DNA of 64,000 nucleotides from Adenophora triphylla var. japonica (taxonomy: Eukaryota; Streptophyta; Magnoliopsida; Asterales; Campanulaceae), in NCBI GenBank assembly GCA_022495995.1, contig JAFEMH010000749.1, forward strand, positions 135,001-199,000, given 5' to 3'. Numbering within the stretch: position 1 is the first letter of the stretch; each line of letters opens with the position of its first letter. The notes beneath the pieces are model-generated. The model was not told where the DNA came from. It did no database searches and saw nothing but the letters and a program-made list of their open reading frames with translations. Position numbers and translations under genes: made by a program. This document shows, piece after piece, positions 34,564-45,178 of this stretch.

Positions 34564-35524
34564 AATTCAAACCCAACTCCTTCTCAATCAAGGCCACATG
34601 CTCAAGGTCACTGAATCCAACCACCTTCTGATTGATTCAAACCGCGCTCTTCAGGAAAGGGTTGACTCTCAAGCCCATGAAATGGCCATTCTGAAATCCC
34701 AATTGATGGATGCCATTAAGGGGGAGAGATCACAGTCAACCGCGGGTGACCAAACCGCAAACATTGTGAAAGCAATTGTTGAATCCACTTTGTCAAATTT
34801 TAAGCAACAGTTAGCTGATAATGTAATAGAGTATGTTGGTGCTTCTGCCTCTGGTGAAGATGTCAAGAATATGCTTGCAATTTATGGAGATTTAATCTGT
34901 GACACCATTGAGAAAGACTTGGAGAAAATGAAGACTGAGCTAATTGAAGCTTTCAATTCCAGATCTTAACCGCAGCAGCCAGCTTCAACCTCATCTACTC
35001 CTATTCTAACCGCCTTAGACTCCATGCAAGCAAGTCTCCAGGAAGAAATTGATATTATGAAAGGAGAGCTTGGAGTTAAATTGAACTTGGTTGAAGACAA
35101 CCTCAAGGCCAAGCTCAATGAGGTCAATGATGAAGTTAACGACCGCTTGGAGAACTTGAAGGCTGGTTTCAATTCAACTCTTGCCACCAAAATCAATGAG
35201 ATGAAAACCTCTCTGAAGGTGACTGCAGATCTAGAGCCTATTCAAGAAGCCATCTCAAACCAGACTGCAGCAATTCAGGGGGAGATCCACACTTTCTACA
35301 ACACTCTCAACTCCTCCATTGAACTTCAATCTGATGAAATCAAGGAGAGTGTTGCTGCCAATACAAGGGCAGTTGATGCAAATAATGCTACCACTGCACA
35401 ATCTGTGACCGCACTGAAAGCAGTGGAGACAACTCTTGGAAGATCAACTGAATGTCAGAGCCTTGAGAAGAATTGTCTGTGGAGAAAGCTCAGCATTCAG
35501 ACCATCCGGACCGAAAGTGCCTAA
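33184..35524 (+). pseudogene. Sirevirus env-like ORF, C-terminal half
   Basis: Second copy of the charged/proline-rich region (poly-Glu at about 33418-33440, basic patch at about 33828-33865). A unique C-terminal region follows, strongly predicted by eye to form coiled coils: LLIDSNRALQERVDSQAHEM near 34630-34680, then DTIEKDLEKMKTELIEAF to a stop at 34969. From 35024 comes a second frame with ASLQEEIDIMKGELGVKL and heptad-like leucines up to 35524. Frames are broken by several stops. Sirevirus env-like proteins often end in coiled coils, so the architecture fits. No transmembrane span is evident. Confidence 0.7.
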
Positions 35525-36114
35525 TCAAGAAGTCAATCAACCGCGACATCAATCTTCTCAGCATCAACCGCGTCAGCATTAGGACCGCTCATTCCTTGTA
35601 ATTTTTCCTTTCCCTTGCTGAACTCCTAGTTTTTGTTAAGTTGGACTGCACTCTTTATATTTTTGTCCAACTTCTTTTGTTTTTTTTTAACCTTGTATTT
35701 TGCTTTCCTACCATTGTAACATGTAACTGCAAAGGTAGTAATGAAAAATGCATCATTGGTTCCAAAACTTTGTTCATATCAAACTGCTTGTTTGTAGAAC
35801 AAATGAAATCGCTTATGATTTAAAAACCTCATTCAAATATTTTCTAAATTAAAATCATATTTTTGAATTGAAGTTTAAACATTCAGTTTAAACCGCACTT
35901 TAAACTTAAACTCATATTTCTTTAAGTGCTTTGAATGCATTTCTATACTTTCAAGTTGTAAGATTTTCAATCTTTCAAATAGTATAGAAATCTATAGCTT
36001 AAGCTGGTGTGTGCATTGACTTGGGACATGACTTACCATGTTAATTCTTGTGGACATGCTTTTACCAATAAAAATGTTTGCTTTTTCTATAGTAGGTAAT
36101 GGCATCAATCGAAT
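35525..36114 (+). other. Sirevirus 3' spacer
   Basis: Non-coding stretch between the env-like gene and the polypurine tract. It is AT-rich, with several AACCGC words (about 35539, 35567 and 35890). No other feature seen. Confidence 0.6.
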
Positions 36115-36124
36115 AGGGGGAGAT
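36115..36124 (+). other. Sirevirus polypurine tract
   Basis: AGGGGGAGAT immediately before the 3' LTR, typical of the plus-strand primer of Copia elements. Confidence 0.8.
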
Positions 36125-37639
36125 TATTGGGTATGCATATTTTAACCCTCCTAGATTAGCTTAATATTTGATTGATACCATAACCTCCTCTTTATTTTAA
36201 GGACTTTAGGCCCATATGTAATGAAGCTTAGACTTCAATTTTTTAGCTAAGTCCATTTTATAGAATAGGAAAAATTAGGTTTGAAGACTGGCACAAGACT
36301 CATTGGATATGAGGTTGCAGTTCAAGAGGTTCAGACCACTTCATCAAACTGCACGAAGCTAACCGCTCCTAGCAACTGCTTTGTGAATTCCTTTGTCTGA
36401 AACCGCTCTTTGACAATCTCAGTGCAACCGCCTTGATGTAAAATGCATTTGTTATGCAGTTCCAACCGCACTGATGAAACCTCTACTGGTGAAACCGCAC
36501 ATGCTCAACCGCTTCACACCAGACCGCATCCAATGATTGAAGACTTGAAGTGAACCACTTTATGACTATTGGAATCCATGTCAGCAATGATAAAAGTCAA
36601 CCACCAAATCTTGTCACGTGATTCAATGTCAGAGAAGATCTGCAAGGATCTTGAAAAGGTGACAGGTGTCCTAACTACCTTAATTGCAGCTGAGGCCTGA
36701 TCAGCTTTACCTGCAACTGCTGTACCAAAGGACAAAAGTGGATATTGTGGACCAATCAGAAAGCACCAGTACAGTACTTGCTACAGCTGTGTCCAATGGC
36801 TATATCCTTGGTGCTTGGGTATAAATACCCCCAATCTTCATCATTTGAAGATTGCTTGAGAAATTGATTTGCTGTGAGTTCATAAGAAGCTGAAGCTCTG
36901 CCCAGAAAATTCTTAGTCCTTTGAATCTTCATCTTCTACTTCAAGAAATATTTTCCAGCCCAGAAATCAAGCCTTAACACCATCAAGAATCATTGTGCTC
37001 TACATCTCTTAGATCTAAAGAGCCTTGATCTTGTTTACACACACACACCTCACTTGTTTAATCCCATAGATTAATCATTTGAGATACACCTGTTATAGTC
37101 TAGGATTTGATCTTCATAGAATAGATTTTAGTTCTGAGTTTGAATACTTTGTAACTTGTAATCTCTCTCATATTCAATATAAAATCTAACTCTTAGAAAA
37201 TCCAAGACTAAATATCTTGGTAGTGGACGTAGATCGTTTATCGATTTAACCACTCCATATATTGTGTTCTTCATTTCTGCATTTATTATTTCTTCTGCTT
37301 ATTAATTATCTATCTTTTCTCTGTTTGATCTTATTTGTAGTTATCCAATTTTTGAGAATTGTGTTTGGAGTTAACTTTGTCAAACCTCACTTTCAGTTTT
37401 ATATATACCTGCTCACAAAACCGCACTATAAACCGCTTTGCAAACCGCACCTCCAAAACCGCTTTGTAACTCAAATATTCCACTGTACATTTTACAACTC
37501 TACTTCCAGTATCTTATTAACTACAAGCGGTTTTGTAAGCCAAGAGGTTTAGTTTTAAAAAGAGGGCAAAAATTTTGTAACAGCTATTCACCCCCCCTCT
37601 AGCTATTTTTCACCCTTGTTGTCACCTTTGGAACCAACA
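36125..37639 (+). repeat. Sirevirus 3' LTR
   Basis: 1515-bp LTR. The left end TATTGGGTATGC is probably a mutated TGTTGG, matching the right end GGAACCAACA. A TATA box (TATAAATA at 36820-36827) lies mid-LTR in GGGTATAAATACCCCC. AACCGC words cluster at about 36359-36510 and 37420-37460. The partner LTR is not in the window, so age cannot be judged. Confidence 0.75.
36820..36827 (+). promoter_or_regulatory. Sirevirus LTR TATA box
   Basis: TATAAATA within GGGTATAAATACCCCC, in the expected U3 position. In the missing 5' LTR the equivalent site would start genomic RNA. Confidence 0.65.
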
Positions 37640-37770
37640 GCGGTATGCTAGCGAACTTATATAGTTCTTTGGGGTCCAGTTAATAAGAATCTATAGGGTA
37701 ACTGTCTGGGCAAGCATAGTTAAAGGCCACATTCTGTACTATGATTAGAGGGTACTCTCTTGCTTGACCA
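37640..37770. other. Flank beyond the Sirevirus LTR
   Basis: Short unrecognised sequence after the LTR, continuing after the hAT element at 38367. The Sirevirus target duplication cannot be checked because its 5' end is absent. Confidence 0.4.
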
Positions 37771-37778
37771 GTGTTTGA

Positions 37779-38366
37779 TAGACGTGTCCACTTTTCAAAC
37801 CGAACCGGCAAATCGGTCGGTTTTTAACCGGTCAAAACCGGTCAACCGGTTTAACCGTAACCGGTTTAACCGTAACCGATATTTACAAGGTTCGGTTTCG
37901 GTTTGTATTTTCAAAAACCGTGAACCGCCGGTTTTGAACCGCCGGTTTTATGCTCGGCCGAGTCATGAGGGTTGCTCGGCCGAGCAAGGCATTTTTTCCA
38001 GTAAGTCTTTACCATTTAACGGTCATGCTCGGCCGAGTAATATGAGTTGCTCGACCGAGGGGGTCATTTTCCAGTGTATTTAACCGGTCATGCCTCATGC
38101 TCGGCCGAGTCATATGAGTTGCTCGGCCGAGCAGAACGCTAGATATTAAAAAAAGAGTATGCTCGACCGAGCAACACCAAAGACTCGGCCGAGCAGATCC
38201 AAACCGTCAAACCGGAGGTTAACCGGATAACCGTCGAAACCGTGAACCGCCTAAACCGTAACCGGTTTAGCCGGTTAGGCGGTTCGGTTCCGGTTGGCGA
38301 TTTGGGGGTTGAAAACCGCCAGTTATAAACCGGCTAACCGCCGGTTTTATAAACCGGCCACGTCTG
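37779..38366. mobile_element. hAT non-autonomous element rich in AACCGG and CTCGGCCGAG
   Basis: 588 bp with termini TAGACGTGTCC (left) and CAGACGTGGCC (right, inverted), and a perfect 8-bp target duplication GTGTTTGA (37771-37778 and 38367-38374), as for hAT elements. The outer parts are built from AACCGGTTT/AACCGTAACCG words in both orientations. The centre (about 37950-38190) holds eight near-palindromes CTCG(G/A)CCGAG in pairs. No transposase is present. GC content is higher than the surroundings. Confidence 0.85.
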
Positions 38367-38374
38367 GTGTTTGA

Positions 38375-38801
38375 TGTTCTTAAAGATGAATCTTATTCAG
38401 TGGTTTTCTATTAGTAAAAACTTCATGGAGACTTTTTGAGGAAAGCTTGAGGTGGATCATAAATTATTTGTTCAGTCATGCATTCTCGTGTTAGATTTGT
38501 TAGTCTTAGATTTGAAATCATCCCTTAATGCTACTACATGACTCATTTATATCATGTTACATATTATTAGCTTCTCAATTAGGGGGGGGCTTGTGAGAGA
38601 GAATGAATGAATGTTGTCATGGGGTTATACTATATCATGGTCCCAAGCTCGCCTAATAGGCTAGGCTCCAACAATGTATATTATCTATCGAGCCAAAAGT
38701 TGTACATATTTAGACTATGTTTGTTTATTTTTATTATAAAAATTGTGTCTCTCGGTCTTATATATAGGTTATATTTTAACGTTAAAAATATCAAGTCATA
38801 T
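38375..38801. other. Unrecognised stretch
   Basis: AT-rich with no recognised protein or repeat. A run of G occurs at 38582-38589. It may belong to the CACTA derivative whose transposase remnant begins at 38802. Confidence 0.35.
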
Positions 38802-39171
38802 ATGGACAAAAGTTGGATTGATTTGGGTAACCGAATTTCAAATGAGTATATGTCTGGGATTGACAACTTCCTCGACTTTGCATTCTCAAAAAAGTCTCTT
38901 GGTGCTAAAAAAATATATTGTCCCTGTAAAAAAATGCTCAAATCGTTACCAAAAGACCGTGCAACCGTATGGGACAAGGTCTTACCAAAACTAGGGTCTT
39001 TGGTAAAGCCTCAACTTCTCAAAATGCTTCTGTAGCCCGTGTTGCTTAACTTGAGGAGAAGATGTCATCCATGCAAGAAGAATTTCAAAAGCAAATTGAG
39101 GCTCAACGCCAAATGATAGAAGATTTGCAACGTAATTATATGCAACAACATGAAAATGGCAGTAATAGATA
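38802..39171 (+). pseudogene. CACTA transposase remnant (N-terminal domain joined to coiled-coil tail)
   Basis: From 38802 the frame reads MDKSWIDLGNRISNEYMSGI, then FLDFAFS...KKIYCPCKK, the transposase-associated domain at the N-terminus of plant En/Spm (TNPD) transposases, including its CPCKK zinc-type motif. It breaks soon after. In another frame, GQGLTKTRVFGKASTSQ near 38968-39020 and LEEKMSSMQEEFQKQIEAQR near 39050-39110 match the C-terminal tail of Ptta/En/Spm transposases, ending at a TAG at 39169-39171. The catalytic DDE region between them is missing. This is therefore an internal-deletion derivative. Its position just before the H2A exon and a CACTA end hints at a gene-capturing CACTA element, but no left terminus was found. 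Confidence 0.72.
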
Positions 39172-39530
39172 GGCAGTGGTATGTTTTCTCAATCCTATAA
39201 ATCTAATATCACTAGTTGTTGATTCATAATTCATTTGTCTAATTTAATTAGAAATCTTGTTGAATTGGGTCATGCTAGAATGGAACCTGCCATATCAAGT
39301 TTGAACCACTAAAGTTAATTGTACCGTTGTTTCTTTCTGTGGGTTTATATGTTCTTATTAAGTTCTTATGAGTAGGAGATTTTACTATTGGGTAGTTTGT
39401 TAGTGGCTCACGGTTGTGATGACTTATGAGTGGATTTCTTGCACATAGATGAGAAAATCATTTAAAACATGTCTCTACTTAGAGTAAATATGGAAATTTT
39501 TGGCTGCATGTAAAGTTCATTTTTTACGTA

Positions 39531-39631
39531 CTCCCTCTATACCAAAATGAATGTCCAAAAATTTTCAATTTTTCTCTTGATCAAGAGCAAATTTGATTTT
39601 TTTTTGGACATTCATTTTCGGATGGAAGGAG
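39531..39631. mobile_element. Stowaway-type MITE
   Basis: 101-bp element starting CTCCCTCTATACCAAAATGA and ending with the inverse (CATTCATTTTCGGATGGAAGGAG), flanked by TA on both sides (39529-39530 and 39632-39633). Inverted arms of about 35 bp flank a short loop. The terminal CTCCCTC and TA duplication are diagnostic of Stowaway (Tc1/mariner-derived) MITEs. Confidence 0.85.
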
Positions 39632-39770
39632 TAGTTTTTAGTTATGTTGGGTTTGCAAGTAGCTCTAAATTTCCATTTATAGTTTCTGTACTACAATTGA
39701 GCTAGCAAGCACTACCTTTTTGTGGTCTAATTTGTGCCTTATTTTGATTGTGATTTTAATTGATAATTAG

Positions 39771-39983
39771 GTTTTGGAGTTGGTCGAAAATGCTGCGAGA
39801 GACAACAAGAAGAACAGAATTATCCCAAGACATGTTCTATTGGCTGTGAGAAATGATGAAGAGCTTGGGAAGCTTCTTGCTGGTTTGACAATTGCTCATG
39901 GAGGTGTTCTACCTAACATCAACCCAGTTTTATTGCCAAAGAAGTTTGAAAAAGCTTCCAAGGAAACTGCTACTTATAATTGA
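39771..39983 (+). pseudogene. Histone H2A last-exon fragment
   Basis: Seventy codons beginning right after an intron-like 3' splice site (TGATAATTAG at 39761-39770). The sequence [20 protein letters not shown], then [11 protein letters not shown] and [15 protein letters not shown], is the C-terminal half of plant histone H2A, including the acidic-patch residues NDEEL. The exon starts at VLEL, the usual position of the plant H2A intron. Differences from the conserved protein are Glu for Gly in ENAARD (normally GNAARD) and an early end, [12 protein letters not shown], lacking the lysine-rich tail. The first exon (histone fold start) is not in the window. It is most likely a captured or relic fragment; it could be the 3' part of a real gene only if the first exon lies far upstream, which the transposon context makes unlikely. 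Confidence 0.82.
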
Positions 39984-40174
39984 TGCATGTAAACATTGAG
40001 TTTTGGATTCATGCTACAATTTTTTTGTGTTATTGGTTATGTTGTATTGACATTGTGTTGTATACATTTACGAAGCCTAGTTATTTTATACAGGATGCAT
40101 TTGTGTGTGTACTGGTTGCATTTTCATTTGGTTCCTGCTGGTGTATTTTTGGGGAAAATGAGTAATATAGGCCT
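39984..40174 (+). other. H2A fragment 3' flank
   Basis: T-rich sequence after the H2A stop, looking like a former 3' UTR. No clear poly(A) signal was identified. It ends at the CACTA-2 element. Confidence 0.4.
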
Positions 40175-40684
40175 GACTGGAAAAAAAATCTACTTATTTA
40201 CGGCGGATGAATCTAGCCGCCGTAAATAAACTAGTTATTTATGGCGACTTGATTCATCCACCGTAAATAAGTTCATTGGACGACTCGTCCCCAAAGGGGG
40301 ACGAGGATATCAGATTGGGTCAAAATGGGGATGACTCGTGCTGTGTTGGACGACTCGTCTCTTATATACGGCAGCCTAGACCCACCGTATATAATATTTC
40401 ATTATATACGGAGGTCACCTAACCGCCGTATAAACCTTCCTCAAATACGGTTGTGATACATATGGCGTATTTGTATTTCATTATATTCGGCGGTCCATAA
40501 GCTGTCGTATTTGTCCTTGATTATATACGGCAGTTGTATTTCCGCCGTAAATACTATATACGTCGCGACTTTATACGATACACTATATACGGCGGAATAT
40601 CCGCCGTAAATACTATATATGGAGGCCCCGGTCACTATATACGGCGGATTTTAACCGCCGTATATAGTGTTGTTTCTTGTAGTG
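40175..40684. mobile_element. CACTA-2: short non-autonomous CACTA derivative
   Basis: About 510 bp. The right end is TTTCTTGTAGTG (40673-40684), the inverse of CACTACAAGAAA. The left end appears degenerate (GACTGGAAAAAAAATC from 40175). The body is filled with TATATACGGCGG and CCGCCGTATATA words in both orientations (from 40198 to 40670), acting as subterminal repeats. No 3-bp target duplication was found, since the left and right flanks (CCT and TAA) disagree. Confidence 0.75.
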
Positions 40685-43207
40685 TAATCAGGTCCAAACT
40701 CTTTGGCTATTCTTCCACGTTTACTCCATCTTGGTTCAATAATTTCTTTTTGAATCGGAGAAGTGTCATTTCCATTTACTTCAATTTGAGATAATGTATT
40801 ATTGAACATTCTTTTCCTTAGATAATTTTCTTTATCCTTATAAGGAAAAATATTCTCAAAAAATTCTGCTTCTGCAGATTCCATTATTGAGTTTTTCTGT
40901 ATATTGTCCACTTTATACTCGTAAACCAAAAACTTATAGGTTGCACTATTATCGGCAGGACCAAGATATATACAATATATCGTTTTTTGTCCAAGTTTAG
41001 TACTTTTCGATAAAGGAATTTGAACTTTGGCTAGACAACCCTACACTTTCATTATTTTGAAAGTAGGCACTTTTCCTTTAAATAATTAATAGGAGATTGC
41101 TTACTTTTCTTACGGGGAATCTTGTTTAATATCATATTTGCAGTAATACAAGTATCTCCCCATAAATTATGTGGTGCCCCTGAAGTAATTAAAATTGCAT
41201 TTATCATAATTTACAATGTTCTATTCTTTATTTCAGCATCTTCATTTTGTTGTGGAGTATATGGGGCTGTTGTTTCATGCACAATTCCATGAGTAGAACA
41301 AAATTCTGCAAGGTCTTTGGATTTATATTCTCCTCCTCTATCAGACCTTAGAGTTTTTATTCTTTTCTCACGTTGATTCTCAACTTCAGATTTATATTTC
41401 TTAAACATGTTTAAAGCTTCGTCCTTAGTATATATTAGATATACATAACAAAATTTTTTGAAAAATCATCAATAAATGATATATAATAGTTTTTTTCCTT
41501 CACGTGTAGGTGTCGCTTTGTAATCACATAAAGACTATGAATTAATCCAAGTAAACTATTGGATTTTTCCACAGATTTATGAGGATGGCTTGCAAACTTA
41601 GATTCTACACAAATCTCACACTTTGTTAATTTATTCATTAAATATTTAGGAAACATGCCTAAATTTATCCTTCTTTGTAAAGAACGGAAATTAACATTTC
41701 CTAATCTTGAATGCCATAAGGAAGAGGACTCAATCAAGTACATAGAAGTTGCGTTATTATTATTAATAGAGCCACCGTCATTCGCGGTTACAACACTTAG
41801 TTTGAAGAGCCCTTTATAAGGTAACCCTTCACAACATACATCACACCCTTGGTGAGAACAAAATTGTCTGACTCAAATACAAGTTTGAATCCTTTTTTAC
41901 TAACAGAACCAGAAACTAAGTTCTTACAAATACTAGGCACATGCAACACATTACTAAGTACAAGATCCTTTCCGGAAGTGAGTTTCAGATTCACCTTCCC
42001 CTTTCCCTTCACCTTTGCAATAGCAGCATTCCCCATGAACAATGATTCTCCATCTTTGATTGGTTGGTATAAGGAAAACATTTCTTGTGAATAGCAAATG
42101 TGATGGGTAGCCCCCATATCGACCCACCAATCAACAACATTTGCAACTAGATTTGCTTCAATTACTCCAACAAATGTATTTTCAGAATCAGCAAGGTTGG
42201 CTTGGCTGGAACTTCAAGAACCTCCTCCTCCGTGAGTTTTCCTGTGGTGACAATCCTTTTATTTAAACGCAGGTTTTCCACACACCCAACAACTTTCAGA
42301 TGGCCTTTTGAAACCATTAGATTTATATGGGGCGAGAGGGTTCCTTCTAGAAACTTTGCCTTTGCCTTTAAATTTATGGAACTTGGAGTTTGATGAACTT
42401 GCTCCATCATGTTTGCAACAGGATCCAAGGAGACATCATCAACCCGTTCATTTTTTCGGTTGTCCTCTTCCACACGAAGTTTCAGAACCAATTGCTCAAA
42501 ATTCACGTTTTCAGTTTGATGTATCAAATATATTTTAAAGTGTTTTCATGAAGGTGGTAACTTTTCAATGACAGAACCAAAAAGGAAACTTGGGTTAAGA
42601 CCCATACCTTCAACATCTAACTCATGAACAATTACCTGAAATTCTTTAACTTTTTTGACAATAGACTTTGCATCACTCATTTTAAAGTTCAGAAATTTGC
42701 CAACAATGAACTTTTTGGAACAAGCAACTTCACTTTTATATTTATTCTCTAATGACTCCCGCAATTCCCTTGTTTTTTTAAATGTAGAGTATATATCATA
42801 TAAGGAATCGTCAAGGGCATTGAGAATAAAATTTCTGCAATTATATCCATCATTGTTTCAGGCCTCAATTGCCTTTTGCCTTTCTGCTTTTTGAGCGTTC
42901 GTTGGAGCTTTGTCCCCTTCTCCTTCTGGCAGCGTCTGAGGAGCCTCATCAGTAAGAACATTTGCCACATGTAATGTTGTAAGATAGAATAACATCTTCT
43001 GTTGCCAACATTTAAAATCCGAACCCTTGAATTTCTCGGGTTTCTCAGCATGGTTTTTCACAACAGAATTAGATTGATCCATCTCTGAACAATAGAAAGA
43101 AAGAATTTATGTCTTAAATTGTTATGACCAATCTAATATATATTCTAAAATAAACAATATAATACTAAATTATAATAAAATAAAATACAATTAAATTAAA
43201 TTAAAAT
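40685..43207 (-). pseudogene. Copia-2 gag, protease and integrase (RT side missing)
   Basis: Minus-strand Copia polyprotein in many frames. From right to left: gag start MDQSNSVVKNHAEKPEKF at 43082 with a UBN2-type capsid region continuing to about 42546 (LENKYKSEVACSKKFIVGKF, VIEKLPPS); a gag C-terminal part at 42527-42162; protease and following region at 42117-41797 (MGATHHICYS, LFMGNAAIAKVKG, NVLHVPSICKNLVSGS); GAG-pre-integrase at 41743-41600 (LWHSRLGNVNFRSLQRR, CEICVESK); integrase core at 41408-41211 (LRSDRGGEYKS, APYTPQQNEDAEIKNRTL, the second catalytic acid then the E box); and the integrase-RT linker at 40929-40685 (EPRWSKRGRIAKEFGPDY). RT and RNase H are absent, because the sequence stops at the CACTA-2 end. 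At least six frame breaks occur. Confidence 0.82.
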
Positions 43208-43854
43208 TGCAGAATCAAAAGTAATCTGAACAACGTTACAATGTGATCGTATAGAGGCCTGCGATGGCAGTGTCCTAAGACAGAAATTCGTCCTCGCTTC
43301 TGCAACAGTTTTGGACGTCTGACTTGAGGATACAACTATTCGAAACAAGTTCTTGCAGAAGAACTTGTCCCTGGCGAATTTACAGAATGCTTTCTTAGAG
43401 ATGGAGAAGGGAGGAAGAATATGAATCGATTTGTGTGTTTGTACACAATCTGATCATGTCTTTATATATGGAAGTTAACACATTTTCAAATTTGATTTTG
43501 AACCAACATAAATGTTCAGACATAATTGTCTGAGCAATTAAAACTATCTGAAAATTTTAAATTTCATAATATTCGAAAATTATACTAATTACAAAAATAT
43601 TAAAATCATTAATTTTTTTTATAAAAAATACATTTCTGATCAGGAGACCCCAAGAGCCCCAAGACCCAATACACACACACACATATACATATAAACAATT
43701 ATATATATTCATCTATTGAAATTCAATAGAAATTTCCTTTCAAGGCTATCATTTGGCCCAACTCTTAATTAATGAGTCCAATTGGTATACTATTATAAAG
43801 ACCTTTGGTTTTTCATCTTTCATCAATGTGGGATAAATAACACAAGTTCCAACA
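43208..43854 (-). repeat. Copia-2 5' LTR (copy A)
   Basis: The right edge is well defined: on the minus strand the LTR starts TGTTGGAACTTGTG at 43854, exactly where Copia-3 RT homology resumes (43855). The inner edge is less certain, probably TGCAGAATC at 43208. A (CA)n microsatellite lies near 43671-43684. No usual tRNA-iMet primer site is seen inside the inner edge. The same LTR is at 58890-59527. Confidence 0.65.
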
Positions 43855-44303
43855 GATCTTGCAACTTCTATCCCCGAAAAATACTTGAGGGAGCCAAGGT
43901 CCTTGATACTGAATTTTTGGTTCAAGTATGATTTCACATGCGTAATTTTAGGAACATCGTTGCCCACCAAAATGATGCCATCAACGTAAATGAGTGATGC
44001 TACATAAGTTATACCTTTGCTTAAACTGAAGTGAGACTGGTCTGCCTTTGATTGATGGAAGTCAATATCAAGAAGAGCCTGAGTGAACTTGTGATACCAA
44101 TTACGAGATGCTTGACGAATACCATAAAGAGACTTACGCAATTTGCAAACTCGTGTATCTCCATCTTTAGAAAATCCTCGTGGGAGCTTCATGTAGACAT
44201 CTTCTTCCAAATCCCCATGAAGAAAGGCGTTGTTTATGTCTAACTGATGAATGTCCCGGTACTTCTTTGAGGCAACTGCAAGCAAGCTTCTCATGGTCAC
44301 CAA
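43749..44303 (-). pseudogene. Copia-3 RT, catalytic part (copy A)
   Basis: RT segment with HQLDINNAFLHGDLEEDVYM, then LRKSLYGIRQASRNWY and LIYVDGIILVGND. The catalytic box is YVDG instead of YVDD, so the second aspartate is lost; copy B has the same change, showing it predates the duplication. The frame then reads SLKYFSGIEVARS and runs at 43854 into the inserted Copia-2 LTR. Codons below 43855 are LTR, not protein. RNase H is missing. Confidence 0.85.
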
Positions 44304-44368
44304 TTTTGCATCCGAAGCAAAGGTCTCGTGGTAGTCAATGCCTTCGACTTGGGTTAAAACTTTAGCAA

Positions 44369-44905
44369 CTAACCGTGCCTTATACCGTTCAATTTCCCGA
44401 TTAGGTTTGTACTTAATTTATAAACCCACTTGGAACTGAATGCTTTCTTGTCGGGTGGTAAGGGCTCAAGTGTCCATGTCCCATTGTCCTCTAATGCTTG
44501 AATTTCCTTTTTCATTGCTTCACGCCAATGTTCATTTTTGACAGCCTGACGATAGAATTTAGGCTCATCGTGTGAAGTGATGGCCGCTAAAAAATCTTTA
44601 TGAGATGAAGAAAATCTTTTATAAGACACAAAGTAGGACAAAGGATATACCTCCGAGTTCTCTGAAGTGGTAACGGGCGGCGCATGGTATATAGAATTTG
44701 GTAGCTGTAGAATATATTGCTCAAGGTGTTTAAGCTGCCTTTTAACTCGATCATTTCCCCTTGGTTGCCCTTGTCCAAACGTTGGTATAACAGGCTCAAC
44801 AACATTCAGGTCACGCATGTCTGAAATAGTCGGCTCAACTTGTTCATCAGGATTCGGTTGGGGGAGTGTATCTGTCGTCGTTTGTGGTTGGGCCAGTCCA
44901 GTCAT
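44369..44905 (-). pseudogene. Copia-3 integrase-RT linker and RT N-terminus (copy A)
   Basis: 178 codons. A Pro/Glu-rich linker is followed by PLSYFVSYKRFSSSHKDFLA and EPKFYRQAVKNEHWREAMKK, the usual start of Copia RT, then NGTWTLEPLPPDKKAFSSKW. A stop and frame change separate it from the catalytic part (43749-44303). Copy B matches at 60044-60574. Confidence 0.85.
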
Positions 44906-45178
44906 TTGTGGCTACACTTGTACATCAGGTTTCAACTCAACTATAATGTGAGGTATAGGGCTGACCTCATCTTCCCAATAATACTCACTTTGATCAGTTA
45001 AATCTTCTACTCTCGGCTTTGGAAGTTTGTCCTTGAATGGAAATATGTTCTCGACAAACTTGACATCTCAAGAAGTATAAATTTTGTGTGTTTCAAGATA
45101 AAAAAAACCCTATATCCCTTTTGTGAATGAGGATATCCAACAAAAACACAAGGCCTACCACGAACACCAAATTTGTCT

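Larger units (their letters stand above)
1767..37639 (+). mobile_element. Sirevirus-type Copia retrotransposon, 5'-incomplete and nested-into
   Basis: One plus-strand Copia element can be followed through its insertions: integrase-RT linker (1767-2050), RT/RNase H (10128-11837), spacer (11838-13243), env-like ORF (13244-14590 and 32311-35524), polypurine tract (36115-36124) and 3' LTR (36125-37639). The env-like third gene, with a plant-transposon-protein N-terminus, proline-rich centre and coiled-coil C-terminus, places it with the Sireviruses. Gag, protease, integrase core and the 5' LTR lie upstream of the window or are lost. Inserted guests are Copia-1, a hAT MITE and the Gypsy array. Internal stops show it is inactive. 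Confidence 0.82.

Noticed and set aside
39771..39983. Functional histone H2A gene
   Set aside because: Only the last exon is present, the tail is missing, a conserved glycine is changed, and the surroundings are transposons.
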